Source of the DNA: Bradyrhizobium sp. 195 | GTDB taxonomy: Bacteria > Pseudomonadota > Alphaproteobacteria > Rhizobiales > Xanthobacteraceae | Direction: 5' to 3' | DNA length: 64,000 bases | Assembly (NCBI RefSeq): GCF_023101665.1 | Contig: NZ_CP082161.1 | Location: forward strand, 2,604,001-2,668,000 | Part shown: in pieces, positions 16,009-24,669 of the stretch | Position numbering within the stretch: position 1 is the first letter of the stretch | Layout of the letters: every line of letters begins with the position of its first letter | The notes under the pieces: generated by a model | What the model saw: only the letters and a program-made list of their open reading frames with translations | Database searches by the model: none | What the model was told of the DNA's origin: nothing | Made by a program: the position numbers and the translations under genes

Positions 16009-17931
16009 ATGCCAGATGCAGATGCCGCCGAAAGCGGAACGGGGACTCAAAGCCTCCAGAGAGCCGTCATTCTGCTGCGGGAGGTGGCATCGCATGGCAA
16101 TCGTGGTGCACGATTGACCGATCTGGTCGCCGACTCCGGACTGAGCAAAGCCACGGTTCGCAGGCTGCTCGCCGCTCTTATCAGAGAGAGCCTTCTGGAG
16201 CAGGACGAAAGCACACGTCGCTATTATCTCGGAGCTGACACCTTCGTGCTCGGTACGATCGCTGCAGCACGCTTTGGCACGCACAATCTCAGTCCGAATG
16301 CAGTTGCTCGACTGTCGGCTCTGTCGCACGCCAAATACGTCGGGGCTTCGATTCCGCTTGCCGCGCTGCTGTGCGATCGGCACAAGACTTCGGAACGGGG
16401 ATCGGCGGTGGCCCTGGTTTACGAGAGCGCAGCCGGCCACACCTCCCGCCTCACTTATGCGGAGCTGTCGGACTATTCGCGGCGTTTCGCAGCAGTATTG
16501 CGTGGCCTCGGAATAAGAAAAGGCGACGCCGTCGCAACTCTCCTTCCGAAAGGTCCGGAGTTGCTCATAGCGATGCTTGCAACTTGGCGCCTGGGAGCCA
16601 TTCACGTTCCTCTGTTCACAGCCTTCGGAAGTGCGGCGATATCCTTTCGGCTGACCCATAGCGAGAGCAAGGTATTGATCACCACGCGTTCGCTACGAAG
16701 CAGCGCGTTGGACGTTGCGGCTGGTTTGCGCGTCGTTGTTGTCGAGGGTTATGGCGCCGTGCCGGGGCCCACCAAGGACCTATCGTTCTGGTCCAGTCTT
16801 CATATGGCTACCCCTCTGGAGAGCGTTACCAGCCTTTGCGGAGAGGACCTCTTCGTTCTCTTGTACACAGTGAGTATCGGAGGAACGCCCAAGGGCATTC
16901 CTGTTCCGGTGAGCGCTTTGGCTGGAATCGAGGAGCACATGCGCCTCGGACTCGATCTGCGCGATGACGATGTCTATTGGAATCTCAGCGATCCGGCCTG
17001 GGGTGGCGGCCTCTACTACGCGATCATAGGCCCCCTTCTGCTCGGGCGGGCTACCGTGCTCTGCGATGGGCCCTTTGACGCCGGTCAGATCTATCGTGTA
17101 CTGGCGAAACACAAGGTTACGAACCTGGCGGCATCTCCATACTGGTACAACGCCATGCGAAGTTTCGACAAGATTCAGCCTGCCGCAGGTGAGCTCCGTC
17201 TCCGCGTGGCCTCGAGTGTCGGCGAGCTCCTCCCGGACGAACTGATAAATTGGTCCGCCGAAAGGCTGGGCGTACGACTTCATGACCACTATGGGCAAGC
17301 TGAAACGGGCGTGTTCGTATCCAATCACCAAGCGGTGACACTACAATTCCGCCGCCCGCCCGGGTCGATCGGTCATCAAGTCCCGGGTTTTAAAGTGGTC
17401 ATCCTGGACGCTGCAGGTCGCGAATGTCCGATAGGCCAGAAAGGCGAAATCGCCATCGATACTGAAAAATCGCCTTTGCACTGGTTTGACCGGTATCACA
17501 ATGAAACCGAAGGCACGACAGTCAGGTATAACTTCGGCCGCAGGTACTACCTCACGGGGGACGTCGGCCGAATGGACGCGGACGGGAATGTCTATTTCCT
17601 GGGAATGAAGGAAGATGCGATCAGCAGTAGCGGCTATCTGGTCGTACCCAGCCAACTCGAAGCGGCATTGACCTCGCATCCAGCCGTGGCGCAGGTCGTC
17701 GTCGTCGGAAGGCCCGATAGGCTGCGCGGTGAAGTCGTGAAGGCGTTCGTTGTTCTCAATTCCGGCCGAAGACCCTCAGCTGACGTCGCGGACGAGATTG
17801 CTCAACATGCCCGGGGGCACCTGCCGCCATATTCGCTGCCGCCCGAGATAGAATTCGTGACAGGAATGCCGAGCACCCTCGGAAGGAAATCCCGTCGGCC
17901 GGCCGAGAGTGACGTCATCTGGCGCAAATGA
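16009..17931 (+). CDS. IclR DNA-binding domain fused to an acyl-CoA synthetase (chimera)
   Basis: One uninterrupted 640-residue frame. Residues about 14-106 are an IclR-type winged helix (LTDLVADSGLSKATVRRLL, then RRYYLGADTFVLG) and the first helix of the IclR effector domain. At about 107-117 this gives way to an ANL-superfamily acyl-CoA synthetase (ALLCDRH, RLTYAELSDYSRRF, YGQAETG, YYLTGDVGRMDADGN). The P-loop, normally YTSGTTGxPKG, reads YTVSIGGTPKG (about 286-296), and the C-terminal motif where the adenylating Lys is expected (xGKxxR) reads LGRKSR (about 624-629). Ligase activity is thus doubtful; ligand binding may remain. The start at 16009 has GGGAGGGG upstream. It could be a sensor with a synthetase-derived ligand domain, or a deletion scar joining two genes. 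Confidence 0.85.
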   Translation: MPDADAAESGTGTQSLQRAVILLREVASHGNRGARLTDLVADSGLSKATVRRLLAALIRESLLEQDESTRRYYLGADTFVLGTIAAARFGTHNLSPNAVARLSALSHAKYVGASIPLAALLCDRHKTSERGSAVALVYESAAGHTSRLTYAELSDYSRRFAAVLRGLGIRKGDAVATLLPKGPELLIAMLATWRLGAIHVPLFTAFGSAAISFRLTHSESKVLITTRSLRSSALDVAAGLRVVVVEGYGAVPGPTKDLSFWSSLHMATPLESVTSLCGEDLFVLLYTVSIGGTPKGIPVPVSALAGIEEHMRLGLDLRDDDVYWNLSDPAWGGGLYYAIIGPLLLGRATVLCDGPFDAGQIYRVLAKHKVTNLAASPYWYNAMRSFDKIQPAAGELRLRVASSVGELLPDELINWSAERLGVRLHDHYGQAETGVFVSNHQAVTLQFRRPPGSIGHQVPGFKVVILDAAGRECPIGQKGEIAIDTEKSPLHWFDRYHNETEGTTVRYNFGRRYYLTGDVGRMDADGNVYFLGMKEDAISSSGYLVVPSQLEAALTSHPAVAQVVVVGRPDRLRGEVVKAFVVLNSGRRPSADVADEIAQHARGHLPPYSLPPEIEFVTGMPSTLGRKSRRPAESDVIWRK

Positions 17932-18207
17932 GGTCTGGGAACAAACGTTGCCCTTCTCGGCCACTGCCGAATTTGGTGCGCCCGTCGGGCAGTGGGCTTG
18001 TGAGCGTCGACCAGGCGACCCTGTCAGGGCTCTCCCTGCCTATGGGCGCATTCGGGACGCTACGTTCTTTCTTCCTTACTGTGACCGGCTTGACCTGCTC
18101 CACGATATGCCCCCCGTTCAATTTGGCTAGGCGTTATTCAACGGAGAATGAGCTTTGTCGGGTGAACGTTGCACTCGTAAGGTCTAGGCTGCCATGGGAG
18201 GCTGAGA

Positions 18208-19107
18208 GTGGAATTGCGCCGCTTGAAATACATGTCCGTGCTGGCCGAGGAATTGCACTTCGGAAGGGCAGCCGAGCGTCTGGGCATTGCGCAGCCGGCA
18301 CTCACGCAGCAAATTCGGGCTCTCGAGCGCGAGCTGGATGTCGAGCTCTTCCACCGAACCAAGAGATCCGTGAAGCTCACCGTCGCCGGTCGGGTCACGC
18401 TGAACGAGGCGATCAGAACCCTTCAGCAAGCTGAAAAGACCGCGCTGGTGGCGCGCCAGGCAGGTCGCGGCGAACTGGGGCACATCGAAATTGGATACGT
18501 GGGGTCAGCTATTTTCACGGGCGTCCTGTCGAAGGCAATCGCCCGGTTTCGCGTAGGCAATCCTCTCGTGGAGTTTCGCCTGAACGAAGTCGGGATCGTC
18601 CAGCAATTGGACGACGTCAGCAGTGGCCGCCTTGATCTCGGCATCCTTCGTCTTCCCGTGAAGTCGGTGCCGACCGGCGTTGGGATCATGTCGCTGCATC
18701 GCGAGCCGATCATCTTGGCGATCCCGCGCGGCCATCAGCTCGCGCGGCAAAAGAGCGTCACGCTGAGCGCGTTGAAGTCCGAGCCATTCGTCGCCGTGCA
18801 GATTCAGGAAGGAAGCGGCTTTAACGCGCAGGTTGCCCAGATATGCGCCGCAGGCGGATTGTCGCCTCAGATCGCGCAACGCGCGGGACAATTCACGGCT
18901 CTTGCCGGGCTGGTCGCGGGCGGCCTCGGTGTGGCGTTCGTACCCGATTCACTTCGGAAGCTGCGGATTGACGACGTGGTGTATCGGCCGTTGGCGAAGA
19001 TCAATCAGCAGTCCGATCTGGCCATGGTCTATCGCAAGTCAGAGCGAGCCCCTGCCGTCGTCGCGTTCCTCGATCAGTTGAGAAAGCTGGCGCGGCCGTC
19101 ACCCTGA
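18208..19107 (+). CDS. LysR family transcriptional regulator
   Basis: A 299-residue LTTR with an N-terminal winged helix (residues 1-60: LRRLKYMSVLAEELHFGRAA, LGIAQPALTQQIRALE, LFHRT) and a periplasmic-binding-like effector domain (about 90-295; GVAFVPDSL). By motif it is near the BenM/CatR-like group that senses aromatic acids (inference). It starts at a GTG after GGGAGGCTGAGA. The two Bug-type binding protein genes directly downstream on the same strand are its likely targets. Confidence 0.9.
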   Translation: MELRRLKYMSVLAEELHFGRAAERLGIAQPALTQQIRALERELDVELFHRTKRSVKLTVAGRVTLNEAIRTLQQAEKTALVARQAGRGELGHIEIGYVGSAIFTGVLSKAIARFRVGNPLVEFRLNEVGIVQQLDDVSSGRLDLGILRLPVKSVPTGVGIMSLHREPIILAIPRGHQLARQKSVTLSALKSEPFVAVQIQEGSGFNAQVAQICAAGGLSPQIAQRAGQFTALAGLVAGGLGVAFVPDSLRKLRIDDVVYRPLAKINQQSDLAMVYRKSERAPAVVAFLDQLRKLARPSP

Positions 19108-19240
19108 TGATGGTCGCGGCTAATACGATCTTCTTATTAAATTGGAGGGAATCATTATTGGCTGCAACAACGCTCCGCTCGGTAGTCTCCTTTGAACGCC
19201 TCTAAAGATTGGCGACGGGGAGGATGACTGAGGGGACAAA

Positions 19241-20227
19241 GTGGCGGTAAGGCCCATCACCCGGCGAGACGCGCTGGCTTTGACATTGTCTGCAGCCGCC
19301 GGAGTACGATCCGTCCGGGCGGAGGGTCGATCGTCGGATCGTCCTCTTCGAATGGTCGTTCCTTATTCGCCGGGCGCTTCCACCGACACCGTGGCGCGCC
19401 TCGTCGCTCGTCATATGGGCGACTATCTCAAACAATCGATCGTCGTGGAGAACAGGTCTGGCGCCGGGGGAACGATAGGTACGGGAGAAGTTGCCCGATC
19501 GGCAGCAGATGGCTCCACGATTCTGTTGGGCAATCTCAGCACGCTCGTACTCAGCAAATTCCTGTTTCGAAACTTGAACTATGCGGTCGATCGAGACCTC
19601 GTTCCGCTCGGCCACATCGCCTATATCCCGAACATTCTCGTGGTGAACAGGGACGTCCCGGCGACGAACCTGCGCGAGTTGATTGCTTATCTGAAGGCGA
19701 GTCCTGGCCGCTACAGCTTTGGCAGCGCCGGCCAAGGCACCATCATGCACTTGTCGGGAGAGCTGTTTCAGAAGCTTGCCGGCGTCGAGATGGTTCATGT
19801 CCCCTATCGCGGCACGCAGCCGGCGCTGCAGGATCTCATCGCCGGGAACATCATGATGATGTTCGACAACGTCCCCGGCACAATCGGCCTCATTCAGTCG
19901 AATACGATCCGTCCGGTTGGAGTATCCACGGATGTCAGGGTGCCGGCGCTGCCAGGCGTTCCAACGATCGCCGAGGCGGGCCTTTCGGAGTTCGTCAACA
20001 AAAGCTGGTTTGCGGTATGCACGCGCGCCGGGATTCCCGCAACAGCCAGAGCCGAGCTGGAATCTGCAGCTCTTTACGCGGTGAACCATCCAGAGACCAA
20101 AGCTCGGCTGACAGATCTCGGAGCGATCCCCGCTCCGATGAACGGTGCGGATACAGAGAAATTGCTGAAGAGTGAGGCCGACTATTGGGAGCCCTTTGTG
20201 AAGTCCTTGAACATAACGCTCGACTGA
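19241..20227 (+). CDS. Bug/TctC-type tripartite tricarboxylate transporter substrate-binding protein
   Basis: A 328-residue exported binding protein with a twin-Arg-like leader (TRRDALALTLSAAAG). The Bug fold signature is present: PLRMVVPYSPGASTDTVAR near 36-54, VVENRSGAGGTIGT, and HVPYRGTQPALQDLIAGNI. Such proteins bind carboxylates for TctAB permeases or sense them (known). It starts at GTG 19241 after GAGGGGAC. No TctA or TctB gene is nearby. A second Bug gene follows 48 bases later. Confidence 0.88.
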   Translation: MAVRPITRRDALALTLSAAAGVRSVRAEGRSSDRPLRMVVPYSPGASTDTVARLVARHMGDYLKQSIVVENRSGAGGTIGTGEVARSAADGSTILLGNLSTLVLSKFLFRNLNYAVDRDLVPLGHIAYIPNILVVNRDVPATNLRELIAYLKASPGRYSFGSAGQGTIMHLSGELFQKLAGVEMVHVPYRGTQPALQDLIAGNIMMMFDNVPGTIGLIQSNTIRPVGVSTDVRVPALPGVPTIAEAGLSEFVNKSWFAVCTRAGIPATARAELESAALYAVNHPETKARLTDLGAIPAPMNGADTEKLLKSEADYWEPFVKSLNITLD

Positions 20228-20275
20228 CCGGAGACTGAACGCGGCGCCGAATTGCCATCCTATTGATCAGTCAAT

Positions 20276-21259
20276 GTGGAGTACGCCTTGAAAAGATTGG
20301 TCCTGGGTTTGCTTGCTCTTGCGCTCGTCGGTCAGGTGAGCGCCGCCCGAGCTGAGATGTTTCCGGCGCGGACTGTTCGATTGATCGTGCCGAACCCTGC
20401 CGGAGGCTCAAACGACGCCGCAGCGCGCTTCCTGGCGGAAGCGCTCAGCGAGCTTTGGCAACAAAATGTTGTCGTAGAGAACAAGCCGGGAGGGGGCGGA
20501 AATATCGGGACCCAGGCCGCCGCGTCTGCGGCGGCAGATGGATACACCTACCTGGTCTCCTCGCCCGGTCCAATCGTTATAAATCCATTGCTCTACAAGA
20601 AACTGCCGTTCGATCCGCCGAGAGACTTCACGCCCGTCGCGCTGCTCGCAACCGTTCCAATCGTGCTGATCGTCAATCCGGGACTGCCGATCTCCACGCT
20701 CGACGAACTCTTGGAGTTCGCCAGGAAACAATCGGATGAACTCAACTACGCTTCCTCCGGAATTGGATCGACGCATCATTTGTCGGCGGAATTGTTCAAG
20801 AAGATGACGGGCCTCAAGCTCAGGCACGTGCCCTATCGCGGCGCCGCGCCGGCCATGAACGACATTATCGCCGGCCACGTTCCCATTCTCTTCGACAATC
20901 TGCCTACCGTCATTCCGCAGGTGCAGGCGGGCACCGTTCGCGCTCTGGCCGTTGCAAGCCCAAAACGTCTGGACTCACTGCCCGATGTGCCGACGTTTGA
21001 GGAGGCCGGATTGGCTCACTTCGAGGCATCTTCCTGGTTCGGCGTGTTGGCGCCGGCGGGAACGCCGACCGATATCGTGTCAAAAGTGACGGCCGACATA
21101 GAGCGGGTCATGTCGACCCCGCGCTTTCGCAAGAGCCTTGAAGCGACGGGCGCGCAAGCGGGTTCGGTCTTCGGTGCGGAGTTCGGCCGATTCATGAAGG
21201 ACGAAACCGAAAAATGGGGAGACGTTATCAAGAGTTCGGGGATATCCATCATAGAATAG
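20276..21259 (+). CDS. Bug/TctC-type substrate-binding protein, second copy
   Basis: A 327-residue protein with a normal Sec leader (LKRLVLGLLALALVGQVSAARA) and the family motifs VRLIVPNPAGGSNDAAAR, VVENKPGGGGNIGT and HVPYRGAAPAMNDIIAGHV. It is clearly related to the protein upstream but diverged, so the two probably bind different carboxylates. The start could be GTG 20276 or TTG 20288. Again no permease gene is present. Its 3' end converges with an SDR gene 45 bases away. Confidence 0.88.
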   Translation: MEYALKRLVLGLLALALVGQVSAARAEMFPARTVRLIVPNPAGGSNDAAARFLAEALSELWQQNVVVENKPGGGGNIGTQAAASAAADGYTYLVSSPGPIVINPLLYKKLPFDPPRDFTPVALLATVPIVLIVNPGLPISTLDELLEFARKQSDELNYASSGIGSTHHLSAELFKKMTGLKLRHVPYRGAAPAMNDIIAGHVPILFDNLPTVIPQVQAGTVRALAVASPKRLDSLPDVPTFEEAGLAHFEASSWFGVLAPAGTPTDIVSKVTADIERVMSTPRFRKSLEATGAQAGSVFGAEFGRFMKDETEKWGDVIKSSGISIIE

Positions 21260-21304
21260 GCGACACGAGTTTGCCGGTTGTCGGCCGTCCTGTGCTGGCA
21301 ATCG

Positions 21305-22075
21305 TCACCATTTTTCGACCCACGGCCGAAGCACCACTTCGAACGCCCAGGTCGATCGATGTTGGCGATGCAGGTGCAGATAGGTTTCGGCGATGCGATC
21401 CGGATCGGCCATGTTGTCGTCGACCGTCGTTCCGGCCAGCCGGTGAGCGCGGGTCCCGTCCTCCTGGGTCCAGCCGATCGCGGCGTCAATGGGCACATTC
21501 GCAACGTGGATACCTTGCGGCATCAATTCCCTCGCCATGCTTTGCGCGAGCCCCGACTTGGCATGACATGCCATCGCGAAGGCACCGCTCAATGGGAAGC
21601 CTTTGAGCGCAGCGCTGGCGTTTGTGAAGATGATTGTGCCTTTTGCCCCGTTGGTGTCGGGCTTGTTTCCAAGCATGACCTTGGCAGCCTGTTGCCCCAC
21701 CAGGAACGCACTGAATGCGGCGTTGCGAAGCGTTTCCAGCGCCATGCTTGGGTCCGCTTCGATCACGCTCTTGCGGAAAATGCCGGGGACGCGGCCATCA
21801 ATGTTGTGAACGACAAGCCTCGGAGTCCCGAGGTCCTGCACGACCTTCGCGAACAACCGATCCACTGCGACCGGTTCGCTCGCATCGCAGGCGTAGCGAT
21901 GCACCCCATGCATCTTCTCGAGCTTCTCAAGGACCGCTTTTTCGGGATTCCTCGCCGCTACGGCAACACGCATGCCATTCTCTGCGAACAATCTCGCGCA
22001 ACTTGAACTAATTCCCGGACCGCCGCCGACTATGAGTGCAACGTCTTGAACGGAAGGTTGAGTGGACTGAGCCAT
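21305..22075 (-). CDS. SDR-fold protein lacking the catalytic Tyr (group member A)
   Basis: About 256 residues with a Rossmann start (ALIVGGGPGISSSCARLFA) and CDASEP. The SDR catalytic block reads TNASAALKGFPLSGAFAMACHAKSGL: Ser and Lys are present but the residue four before the Lys is Ala, not Tyr. The NNAG motif is replaced by VHNID. The C-terminus STWAFEVVLRPWVEKW matches the ends of two other proteins in this window (31938-32645 and 54481-55191). The function is unknown; classical dehydrogenase chemistry is unlikely. Start ATG 22075 or, five codons earlier, 22090. Confidence 0.8.
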   Translation of the reverse strand: MAQSTQPSVQDVALIVGGGPGISSSCARLFAENGMRVAVAARNPEKAVLEKLEKMHGVHRYACDASEPVAVDRLFAKVVQDLGTPRLVVHNIDGRVPGIFRKSVIEADPSMALETLRNAAFSAFLVGQQAAKVMLGNKPDTNGAKGTIIFTNASAALKGFPLSGAFAMACHAKSGLAQSMARELMPQGIHVANVPIDAAIGWTQEDGTRAHRLAGTTVDDNMADPDRIAETYLHLHRQHRSTWAFEVVLRPWVEKW

Positions 22076-22332
22076 GTCGCTTGCTCGCATGTGTGCTTGG
22101 TGATCAATTCCAAATCGGAACTATATGCGGGTGTCGGATTGTCGCCAAATGGAAAGTTTGGAAGATCGAGAGCGGTTACGAAGCCGAGACTTCGCCGCCA
22201 CTGCTGGATCGGCCATCGGCGTAAGGCGCAAAGCGATTTGCCATGACTTGCAATCGAGAGCGTCCCCGGTGCCGTCTAGTTCTGCGTCCAACCGGTCGAA
22301 TCCGATGCAGATTGGTGATAGCGAGTGCTTAT

Positions 22333-22355
22333 CAATACAGCGAAATAATGTATTG
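22333..22355. promoter_or_regulatory. Inverted repeat upstream of the Rieske operon
   Basis: CAATACA (22333-22339) and TGTATTG (22349-22355) are perfect inverted arms separated by 9 bases, ending 69 bases before the dioxygenase start. Candidate operator of the operon. The rest of the divergent gap (22076-22424, 349 bases) shows no gene. Confidence 0.4.
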
Positions 22356-22424
22356 GAGCTCGGCGAGAGCGATACCTAGTATTCCCGAAAGTCTCTGAAG
22401 TGGACGAAGCGGGAGCAATATCGC

Positions 22425-23684
22425 ATGTCGCCAACGGTACAAGCAGGCCGCAACGAAGCATCGGAATTCCGATGGCCGCCGCAGGGCGTAACCCGCGCGC
22501 CATACCGTCTGTTCACCGACCCTGAAATCTACAAGCTGGAGCAGGAGCGGATCTTCAGGGGAAAGACCTGGAATTTCCTGTGCCTGGACATTGAGATCCA
22601 GAATGCCGGGGACTACCGGACCACGACCGTCGGCGAAACCCCGGTTGTCGTTACGCGCGACCGCGACGGCAAGGTACACGCGATGGTCAATCGCTGCGCG
22701 CACAAAGGCGCTCTGGTGTGCCTGAAGAAGAAGGACAACGTCGCGAGCCTTTCGTGCGTCTACCACGCGTGGAATTACGAGCTCGACGGCAAGCTCAAGG
22801 GCGTCGCTTTCCGCAACGGTGTGCGCGGTCAGGGTGGCATGCCGGAGGATTTTGATCCGGCGCAGCACCGGCTCCGCCCCTTGAGGGTGGAGTCGTTCTG
22901 CGGGATGATCTTCGGGACCTTTGCGGACGAAATCGAGGACGTCGAGACCTATCTCGGTCCCGAGATGGCATCGTTCATCAAGCGAAACCTCGGCCGACCG
23001 TTGCGCATCCTCGGAACGCACAGCCAGATGATCCATAACAACTGGAAACTGTACGCCGAGAACCTGCGCGATTCCTATCATGCGACGCTGCTGCATACGT
23101 TCTACACGACCTTCAAGGTGAACCGGCTCGACATGGACGGCGGCATCACGCTGTCCGAGCGCAAATGGCACCATCTCAGCTTCGCGCGCCGCGCGAAGAT
23201 GCAGGAGGCGGCCGAATATGCGGAAGCGAAGGTGCATTCCGCTAATTACGAATCCGCTCTCGATGGTCCGGGCCTGCTCGAGGCCTGGGAGGAGTTCGAC
23301 GACGGCATCACGCACAGTATCCAGACCGTCTTTCCCAACATGTGCATTCAGTTCACGCTGAACTCTCTGGCGATCCGCTTTTTCGCCCCGCGCGGCGTGG
23401 ATCAGACCGAGTTGTTCTGGATTTATCTGGGCTACGAGCGGGATACCGATGAACAGTCGAGCATGCGGGTGATGCAAAGCAATCTGACCGGTGCCGCCGG
23501 CCTCGTCTCGCTGGAGGATGGCTGCATCAACGAATTCGTGCAGCGCGGAACGCGGGCCGATCCCGACCAGTCGTCGTTCATCGAGATGGGGGGGCGTGAG
23601 GTCGAATCCGAAAAGAATTCGCGCGCGACGGAAACCGCGGTTCGCGGCTTCTGGCACGGCTATCGCCACATCATGGGCTTCTGA
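22425..23684 (+). CDS. Rieske aromatic ring-hydroxylating dioxygenase, alpha subunit
   Basis: 419 residues. The Rieske [2Fe-2S] centre is C91-x-H93 and C111-x2-H114. The mononuclear iron site is in YAENLRDSYHATLLHTF (H219 and H224, with D216 as the bridging Asp); the third ligand is probably the Asp in SLEDGCINEF. Length and layout are near the anthranilate-1,2-dioxygenase (AndAc)-like alpha subunits. It would cis-dihydroxylate an aromatic acid or CoA ester together with the beta subunit 11 bases downstream. The operon has no ferredoxin or reductase gene. First gene of a six-gene operon. Confidence 0.92.
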   Translation: MSPTVQAGRNEASEFRWPPQGVTRAPYRLFTDPEIYKLEQERIFRGKTWNFLCLDIEIQNAGDYRTTTVGETPVVVTRDRDGKVHAMVNRCAHKGALVCLKKKDNVASLSCVYHAWNYELDGKLKGVAFRNGVRGQGGMPEDFDPAQHRLRPLRVESFCGMIFGTFADEIEDVETYLGPEMASFIKRNLGRPLRILGTHSQMIHNNWKLYAENLRDSYHATLLHTFYTTFKVNRLDMDGGITLSERKWHHLSFARRAKMQEAAEYAEAKVHSANYESALDGPGLLEAWEEFDDGITHSIQTVFPNMCIQFTLNSLAIRFFAPRGVDQTELFWIYLGYERDTDEQSSMRVMQSNLTGAAGLVSLEDGCINEFVQRGTRADPDQSSFIEMGGREVESEKNSRATETAVRGFWHGYRHIMGF

Positions 23685-23695
23685 GGAGAGGCGGG

Positions 23696-24202
23696 ATGCA
23701 CAAGGTTCTCGATAAATCCTCCAAGCAGATGGTCGCACCGACGCGCGACCAAGTCGTGGACTTGATCGCTGCCTACGCCCATTCGGTCGACGACATGAGG
23801 TTGGATATCTGGCCGCAGTTCTTCACGTCGGACGCTCTGTATCACGTGACGACCCGCGAGAACCATGAGGCGGGACTTCCGATCGGCGTCGTGCGTTGTG
23901 TCGGAAGGGGTATGATGCAGGACCGGGTGAAGGCATTTTATTCGGCCAACATTTTCGAGCCGCATACCTATAGCCACATTATCGGACGATCGGAGTTTCT
24001 GGAGCCGACATCGGAGATGGCGATTTCGGCTCGGTCGAACTTTCAGATCGTGCGAACCATGGAAACCGGTCGCATGGACTTGTTCGCGGTCGGCAGATAT
24101 CTCGACGAAGTCGTGATCGAGGATGGTCAGCCCCGCTTCCGGAAGCGGGTGGTGATCCTGGATTCCAGGAACGTCGATATTTTGATCGTTATTCCGTTGT
24201 GA
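23696..24202 (+). CDS. Ring-hydroxylating dioxygenase, beta subunit
   Basis: 168 residues of the SnoaL-like/cystatin-fold small subunit: VVDLIAAYAHSVDDMRLDIWPQFF at the start, LYHVTTRENHEAGLP, and the conserved C-terminal pattern RKRVVILDSRNVDILIVIPL. It forms the alpha3beta3 core with the alpha subunit (known) and is normally structural. It is spaced 11 bases after alpha, and its stop overlaps a possible GTG start of the rhodanese gene. Confidence 0.9.
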   Translation: MHKVLDKSSKQMVAPTRDQVVDLIAAYAHSVDDMRLDIWPQFFTSDALYHVTTRENHEAGLPIGVVRCVGRGMMQDRVKAFYSANIFEPHTYSHIIGRSEFLEPTSEMAISARSNFQIVRTMETGRMDLFAVGRYLDEVVIEDGQPRFRKRVVILDSRNVDILIVIPL

Positions 24203-24207
24203 CACCG

Positions 24208-24615
24208 ATGACGACGGAAATTTCGCCGCGACAGGCATGGGACTTGTTGGCTGCCGACAAGCACGCGCGGCTCGTCGACGTGCGGACGGAGCCCGAATGG
24301 GCCTATGTCGGAGTGCCGGATCTTGCGGATCTCGGAAAGGCGGTGGCCAAAATCTCCTGGCATGTCTTTCCGGAGATGCGCGTCAATCCCGAGTTCATCG
24401 GGAAATTGAAGGCGACGTACGATCCGGCCAACCCGGTGATTTTCATGTGCCGCTCCGGCGGCAGAAGCCCCGCTGCCGCAAAGGCTGTCTTCGAGACAGG
24501 GTTTGCGCGGTGCTTCAGTCTCGCCGGCGGCTTCGAGGGCGATGCCGACGAAGATGGACATCGCGGCACCAAGGTCGGTTGGAAGGCGGAGGGACTACCC
24601 TGGAGACAGCCTTGA
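24208..24615 (+). CDS. Rhodanese-like domain protein
   Basis: 135 residues, a single rhodanese domain: WDLLAADKHARLVDVRTEPEW at the start, and the active loop MCRSGGRSPAAA (Cys about residue 81). Loop length fits sulfurtransferases acting on thiosulfate or persulfide. Within an operon of a Rieske oxygenase it could help build or repair the iron-sulfur cluster, or move sulfur in a substrate (inference). The ATG at 24208 was chosen; a GTG at 24199 overlapping the beta-subunit stop is the alternative. Neither has a strong ribosome-binding site, suggesting translational coupling. Confidence 0.85.
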   Translation: MTTEISPRQAWDLLAADKHARLVDVRTEPEWAYVGVPDLADLGKAVAKISWHVFPEMRVNPEFIGKLKATYDPANPVIFMCRSGGRSPAAAKAVFETGFARCFSLAGGFEGDADEDGHRGTKVGWKAEGLPWRQP

Positions 24616-24669
24616 TATCGCGTTCCGTTGCGCGGGTGCGGCGGCAACTCAACTTCCGAGGAAATCAGT

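Noticed and set aside
22332..23738. 468-residue minus-strand frame opposite the Rieske alpha gene
   Set aside because: No domain character; the plus strand carries complete Rieske and iron-site motifs.
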